Source: Gnetum montanum (taxonomy: Eukaryota > Streptophyta > Gnetopsida > Gnetales > Gnetaceae). From it: DNA of 36,578 nt. Positions 31,954 to 36,578 of the stretch are shown in pieces; the first letter of the stretch is position 1, and each line of letters opens with the position of its first letter. The position numbers were made by a program, and so were the translations under genes. Location: contig MNCI01017913.1 of the NCBI GenBank assembly GCA_015680685.1, positions 2,488,088 through 2,524,665 of the forward strand. Direction: 5' to 3'. The notes under the pieces were generated by a model that saw only the letters and a list, made by a program, of their open reading frames with translations, did not search any database and was not told the DNA's origin.

Positions 31954-33560
31954 CCCAGATACCTCCAAATAAATTCAGTAGTTAATGTGAGTATTGTGTG
32001 TGCTATTGTGGTGTGCAGTTGTGAAATATGAAATGATTACGTTGTGTGTAAACTACAAATGACTTATCTTAAAGAGATTCAGCCAACTTTGCCAAGTACT
32101 GTGAGTTGTTGAGAGTTACTATTTTGTTCAATTGCCTAGTCTACGTGGTCCTTATAATACCTACTTGTAACAAATAAAATTTTGCAAAAACATTTGAGTA
32201 CAACTCTGCGAATCTACTTCTAATTTTCCCCAGAGAAAGAGATAGTTCCACAAGAAAACTAGAAATAGAGCAAGATTCGATAGAAATAGATAGAAAAGAA
32301 AGCAGATTTGCGTGGACCTCAAATATTTAAATAAGGTAAAATGACATGAGTAAACACTTCGCAATAAAGCTATCCCAAACTCAATATCTATGAATTGTTC
32401 TAACTTCCAAGGCCCAAATAAGCAATTTCTTCAAGACAATCCTACTATGCTACCAAAAATTGCTGCATAAACTATCACGTACGAGACTCCATTTTGGCTA
32501 GATAATGGATGTCAACAATTGCATTCAAAAGAACCTTCAAAAGACTTGACAATTTCTGATTGAAATACCATGGATATTCACTTTAAAGATAAAAAGAAGC
32601 TATTCTGGTCCCATCAAAATACCAAATATTTTCTGAACCCTCTTGACTATTGAATCGTTCAACGGCATGACTACAAGTAGAGGCTCTCTTACAACGATCT
32701 CAATAGCAGTTCCTATATGCTGCACAATAATAGAATTTATTACTAAAATGGTCTTAAGGCTTTTAAACAAAAGTGCTTCTATGGCAAAATTTTAATAGAA
32801 ATTCCTATCGGGCAACAAGAACAATAAGAGCAATCTAAAAATCCCAAAATTACTTGCCAAGGATGATACTATCTAAATCACTAGCTAAGTAATTTAAACT
32901 AAAAAAAAAAACATAACTCACAGAACTATGACAAAGAGGCTGAAATCTTTTCTTTAGCAAGCCATCTTACAAGCAATCGTTCACAATTTCTTCTTTACAA
33001 TGCTCTTCCCAAGAGCCAAAGTGTGTCTCCAAGTGAGAGCCCAAGTGCTAGCTAGTAGTCTTTCAAAGTGATGTATCAAGTCTTCTCCCTCCCAAAGTAT
33101 CCTATGTGAGACTCCCCCCTGAAGCCTTTTTATAAGGTTCAAAGGTGGTTACATACTTAAAATATCTTAGCTAACTTTTCTCCCAAGTAAGGGAGTTACA
33201 ACTTACCCATGTAGTTAGAAGATATTTCTCATCAATTTAATAGGGAAGTTATGTGGTTGGGAATTTGTACATAAATTTAGGAGGAATTTATGCTAACACT
33301 AATAAATATTAAAAATATTGCTTTTGTAAGCAATAGGCTATAATATTTTATCCAAAATTCCCAATTTATCTTAATTATTTAATTTAGAACTTTAAATACT
33401 AAATGTCATTAAGCCCTAGTAATCCTTGTGAAAGTAATAAAATGAAAATTAACTAAATCCCTCCTTTTAGTTATACAAATATCTTGAAAATCCTAAAAAT
33501 ATCTTCTTCCCCTTTTCTTAATGTCATATGTATATCTAAATTAATTTCTTAAAATAGCCT
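31954..33560 (-). promoter_or_regulatory. LTR-like region of another family, with TATA box, next to element B gag
   Basis: On - the region has CTTATAAAAAGGC at about 33136-33124, then a long T-rich leader with AGTAATAAATTC, and it ends at the B primer site. It has no GATATC cluster and does not match the 3' LTR at 26697-27506. AT content drops sharply at about 33560, which may be its outer edge. It may be an LTR of another family brought in by recombination, or an unrelated insertion. No protein frame is seen. Confidence 0.4.
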
Positions 33561-33594
33561 AAATTCAGGGCATCGTGGATGTAGAGCTCAAGGC

Positions 33595-33833
33595 GGTTTT
33601 GTTTTGTATTTTTCCTGCCTTTGACATCTGTGTTCATTTGTTTCAACAGCACCATCGAATCAGTAGGCGTCAATAGAGGCATCGGGTTTGTTTTAACCGA
33701 AGGAGGTAATGTGTTGATTTTATCTTCATCTTTTTGCCGCTGTTAACGACTTGAAATTCGGATCAATCATCAGGGTCATTTTGCAGATAACAGAGTTGGG
33801 AGTACTGGAATTGTTCTTGGAGCTATAGTTTAA
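33595..33833 (+). pseudogene. Two exon-like fragments of an unknown host gene
   Basis: Exon 33650-33705 follows TTTCAACAG and ends before GTAATG; the next exon, 33787-33833, follows ATTTTGCAG and ends with TAA. The intron is 81 bp. Spliced, the frame is open and ends VGSTGIVLGAIV and a stop; it starts with TIESVGVNRGIGFVLTEG. A fragment with GIVDVELKA at about 33570-33594 may be an earlier exon. No family recognised. The region is more GC-rich than the transposon DNA to its left. Confidence 0.4.
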
Positions 33834-34088
33834 ATAGGGCCAACAAATGATTTAGATGCAGGAATAGGGACCCTTCCTTCTTCTTTTAGTTGGGCCTATC
33901 TCGCCTGGGTCTAGAGCGTCTGAACTTATAAAGCTTATCAGTATGAGCAACATTGAGCACAACAGCTTCGTATATGCAGTCGCGCTGTTGGGTGGCGCCA
34001 GCGCCTTCCACGGACGTGTGTGATGAAACAGTCCCATCTTGGCCAGAATGGAATTAAACCCGCACATGCTTACAACCAAAAACCCACT

Positions 34089-34787
34089 CTATATAGCACA
34101 GTCATGGAAAATGGCCTCCATGTGCTCCATGAACTCGGGCTCGCTGTCCTCGACCTTCGACAAGCTAGCTACGATTGCGTCTGACGACATCGATTCGTAG
34201 GTCCGGTCGATGCGTGGGCACGATTCCGAGCAGGTACCGGATGACGTATTTGCTAGTGACGCCCAATGGCTCAACAACCATGACATCTAGTTCTATATTT
34301 TTGAGCTTCTGTATTTTAGCAATGTTATCAATGGGCTTCTCAACTTGCGGAAATTTGGCATCTGCAACAGAAACTTTCTCATCTTTCGTTAATTTAAATT
34401 CATCAAATCCAAAACCTGTTCGCAGTCCATTTGTTAGATCTTCTGCATGCTTCCAACTCTTGACTGGACCATAAAGTTTAGGCATAGAACTTAAAAATCC
34501 ATTATCCATAGTGGTGGCTATTTTTCCAACATTAACAGGAAGTATGCTTTTTGAGATAAATAATCTCATTCTTTGTTTGCTATTCCAATCTCCAATAAAG
34601 GAATAATTTGGCATTTTAATTTCATTTTTAAGAAGGCCTCAACATCAAAATTATTTACTAGTGGATTACTTCTCCAAAAATACCCATCAACCCACAACAC
34701 TAAAGCTATAAATTTACAACCATAGATTGTTCCAATTTTTAATAAAATATTCCAACTATTCCATGGAATGGCCAAATGTGCTAACAT
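34089..34787 (-). pseudogene. Unknown gene-like frame, 149-residue ORF with shifted extensions
   Basis: The central ORF 34614-34165 contains KIATTMDNGFLSSMPKLYG and KNIELDVMVVEPLGVTSKY. Upstream (34787-34615) a one-base shift joins FDVEAFLKN to EIKMPNYSF. Near the C-terminal end the frame changes: 34286-34089 in another frame reads DAIVASLSKVEDSEPEFMEH and EAIFHDCAI then a stop, which looks more protein-like than the end of the 149-residue ORF. Two shifts would therefore be needed, or one may be an intron. I do not recognise the family. It could be a decayed host gene. Confidence 0.4.
34759..34786. repeat. Inverted repeat, left arm
   Basis: The 28 bases TTCCATGGAATGGCCAAATG plus 8 more are the reverse complement of 35578-35605 with three mismatches, all transitions. 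On -, the arm reads TGTTAGCACATTTGG and directly follows AAGGGGGCAGAAA, which looks like a polypurine tract and LTR start. Confidence 0.7.
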
Positions 34788-34985
34788 TTCTGCCCCCTTA
34801 AAAGCTTAAAGAAACTTGTGTAACCTCATTTCAAAACTAAAACATCCTGAAATTTTCATTGAATTTTTACAGCTGAATAGAAATCTTTTTTTAAGGAAAA
34901 TTCTCATTTAACATAAGGTGTGATGAGACAAAAACCTCATTCTTAAGAAAAATAACAAACTATACATCATCAAGTCCTTCATAGA

Positions 34986-35498
34986 CTATTCTTGGGATGG
35001 AAACTGAATTGTGAGGGTTACCCTAGTGGAAATCCTCATCTCTCTAACTATTTCATAGGAAATTTCTGATGTGATGAAGGCTGTTTTGTTGCTCTCTGGC
35101 TTGGTGGAACTCTCACCTTGATTTGTTGGAGCTTTCTCTTCAGCACTTTTCTCATTTTCTTTTTTAGATGAGCTCTTTTGTTCTTCTCCATTAGGTCCTT
35201 CATTTTCCTCTCGAGAGACAAAAGCTTCTCCCCATCCCCATGATGACTCTTCATAGGTTGGTTTCTCTTCTTCTTTTTCTTCTTCTTTGGAGCAATCTTG
35301 ATATTGCCCCCAAACATTGGACTCTATATCCAAACCTCTAGTGAGAAAATAAAATTCATCGGACAACCAAGCCATAAAAGGACACTCTTTTGGAGCTCCA
35401 CAAGATCTAGCCTTTAGGTAAGCTTTCAATACATGCTCAATGCAACATCCCATCACATATGAAATAAAAGGCTTTTTCATTGCTTTCTCAAACTCCAT
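34986..35498 (-). CDS. Intact 170-residue ORF, unknown acidic protein
   Basis: I do not recognise the product. The start is the ATG at 35498 (GAGCTAATGGAG), about 70 bases after TATAAAAGG (35575-35567), which fits a short leader. Residues 1-60 form a compact, Cys-containing part (SYVMGCCIEHVLKAYLKA, CPFMAWLSDEFYFL). Residues 70-145 are strongly E/K/S/N-rich and likely disordered. The C-terminal part reads EISYEIVREMRISTRVTLTI, ending QFPSQE. It is the longest uninterrupted frame in the window, while nearby retroelement frames are full of stops. It lies between the two arms of an inverted repeat. It could be a young gene, a recent pseudogene or a transposon-associated gene. Confidence 0.55.
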   Translation of the reverse strand: MEFEKAMKKPFISYVMGCCIEHVLKAYLKARSCGAPKECPFMAWLSDEFYFLTRGLDIESNVWGQYQDCSKEEEKEEEKPTYEESSWGWGEAFVSREENEGPNGEEQKSSSKKENEKSAEEKAPTNQGESSTKPESNKTAFITSEISYEIVREMRISTRVTLTIQFPSQE

Positions 35499-35566
35499 TA
35501 GCTCTCTCTAACTTTCACTACTCAACTTAAATTGAAAGATGATGAAATCTAAGGCAACCTAACCCT

Positions 35567-35575
35567 CCTTTTATA
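35567..35575 (-). promoter_or_regulatory. TATA box of the 170-residue ORF
   Basis: TATAAAAGG on - stands 69 bases before the ATG. The right arm of the inverted repeat lies three bases further upstream. Confidence 0.5.
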
Positions 35576-35577
35576 GG

Positions 35578-35605
35578 TGTTGGCACATTTGGCCATTTTA
35601 TGGAA
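35578..35605. repeat. Inverted repeat, right arm
   Basis: The 28 bases TGTTGGCACATTTGGCCATT plus 8 more pair with 34759-34786 with three transitions. The arms are 791 bases apart (outer distance 847). Confidence 0.7.
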
Positions 35606-36026
35606 CAATAAGACTCATGGGTTTGATTTTGATAAATTTTCAATAACTTACAAGAATTATCAAAGTTATATATTCAAAGGTTGTTGGCATGTTAAGGTTC
35701 AATTGCCTGGTTGTTAAGACTTTGTGGAGTAAATTAAAGGATGAATGGGACGATAGGATTGATATGGAGTAATTTTGAGGCAAAAAAAAAATGGCGTTGG
35801 GATATTTCGGAGACATTGTCAAACATCCGTTACCATTCCAGAAAATGTTCTAAAGATGCAAATATTTTAGTTTTACATTTTTGGAGGCTCGCGATTTTGC
35901 CAATGCCAAACCCTCACTCATGCAATACAGCAAACTAAACCATGAAATTCCTGGGCATGGATCTGTGGAAGGCCTACACAACAGCTAAATAATACCTGCA
36001 ATCATCGTTGTCTGAATGTGCTTTGG
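35606..36026. other. Right-end stretch without a clear gene
   Basis: No supported reading frame. It starts AT-rich and becomes more mixed in base composition after about 35880. Confidence 0.4.
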
Positions 36027-36161
36027 ATGGCCATAAAAAATGCCCATTTTACCTCCCAAGATTTTGTCCTGAACACAGCCCTGTTCGTGGATTCCGCTAA
36101 CGATTTGGTGAGTTCAGCAATGGAATTGAACTCGATTTTCCTACTCCACACAGTGGCATGA
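36027..36161 (+). other. Small 44-residue ORF, possible exon
   Basis: The ATG at 36027 (TGGATGGCC) starts MAIKNAHFTSQDFVLNTAL and ends HTVA and a stop. FVLNTAL and the following DLVSS faintly resemble a pentatricopeptide unit, which is a weak impression. A donor-like GTGAGT lies at 36109, so the frame may continue by splicing. Confidence 0.25.
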
Positions 36162-36287
36162 TTGACAAGGGTTCTTCCGCTGCCAGCACAAATTCATCAT
36201 TTGGTGGAAGTTTGGGTGTTCTTGGAAAATTCGTGGGTCTGTTTTTCCACCATTAGGGCTTCCAGCAGGGTTAATTCGGCAACAGCG

Positions 36288-36578
36288 TCAACATAACATG
36301 TAAGCAGTGGGCGCACAAAGGTAGACGAAGGCAATAACGGCAGCGCCAACACAATATGTGGACGCAGGATGCATCAAAAACTCCAAATTAGAATCTGCAT
36401 TTTTCAGTGTTCTGTCCCGCGCGTCTACAATTGCACTACAGAAAATAAAAAAACAAAGGACAAAAGGCAGAGAGCAAAGGACGGACGACAAGCAGATTCA
36501 TTTCGAATTTTGGGCACTATGTCGTCCTCCTACAACTTACCTCCCAAAACAGCAGCCATGACCAACGCCGATGCATTC
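36288..36578 (-). pseudogene. Spliced exon pair at the window edge, unknown gene
   Basis: On - a consensus donor GGGAG/GTAAGT lies at 36540-36539 and a strong acceptor (T-rich tract, TTTTCTGTAG) ends at 36436; the intron is 105 bp. Spliced, the frame runs from the window edge (ECIGVGHGCCFGS) into AIVDARDRTLKNADSN and ends AYMLC and a stop at 36288. The second exon has a hydrophobic segment (about 36360-36300). The unspliced 67-residue frame 36491-36288 starts at TTG, not ATG, so its signal-like start is intron read-through. The gene may continue outside the window. Confidence 0.35.

Noticed and set aside
34175-34474. A 99-residue + strand ORF.
   Set aside because: It is the complement of the 149-residue minus-strand frame and its composition (S/T/R-rich) is typical of a shadow frame.
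36288-36491. A 67-residue frame with a signal-peptide-like start.
   Set aside because: It begins with TTG, has an upstream in-frame stop, and its first 18 residues fall in a consensus intron (36540-36436).

Overview
The window is nuclear DNA from a seed plant with a large, repeat-rich genome. A gymnosperm such as a conifer fits best, because the retrotransposons are old, nested and heavily decayed but still in place; species and lineage are inference. Nearly all 36.6 kb can be read as broken LTR retrotransposons plus a more GC-rich, gene-like right end (about 33.6-36.6 kb). Almost every retroelement frame carries stops, mostly TAG or TAA where Gln is expected, so these are pseudogenes. No reverse transcriptase or RNase H was seen anywhere.

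Layout. (1) About 80-1865 and 11037-12402 are two halves of one Ty3/gypsy gag-protease gene on + (element C). It was split by element A (1866-11031), a + strand Ty3/gypsy-type element with both LTRs, a primer site, a gag gene and a polypurine tract. Removing A together with one copy of its 5-bp target duplication rejoins the C frame exactly. A also carries, after gag, a separate spliced gene-like unit with its own CCAAT and TATA boxes (6712-9987). (2) 13344-17049 holds a degraded gene on - with several short GT-AG introns, antisense to and downstream of the C gag-protease. (3) 17050-18832 is AT-rich with a 190-bp tandem duplication. (4) 18833-22560 is a Ty1/copia-type relic on +: 5' LTR, Met-type primer site, gag with zinc knuckles and a partial 3' LTR. 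(5) 22862-26696 is the 3' part of a minus-strand Ty3/gypsy element D: LTR with a repeat-rich U3, a minisatellite and the integrase C-terminal half. (6) 26697-31953 is element B on -, a relative of A, inserted in the D integrase: 3' LTR, non-coding module, protease and gag. Its 5' LTR is missing; an unrelated LTR-like promoter region (31954-33560) lies there instead. (7) 33.6-36.6 kb has splice-consistent exon fragments, a 149-residue ORF and an intact 170-residue ORF with a TATA box, the last lying between short inverted repeats.

The most interesting candidates are the two spliced, gene-like modules tied to gag-only elements (6.7-10.0 kb on +, 13.3-17.0 kb on -). Next are the repeated regulatory architectures in the LTRs: GATATC clusters in A and B, TTACGCT hairpins in D, and AGACATCT/AGATGTCT arrays in the copia relic. 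No protein match could be searched, so family names rest on recognisable motifs and functions of the gene-like units are left open.
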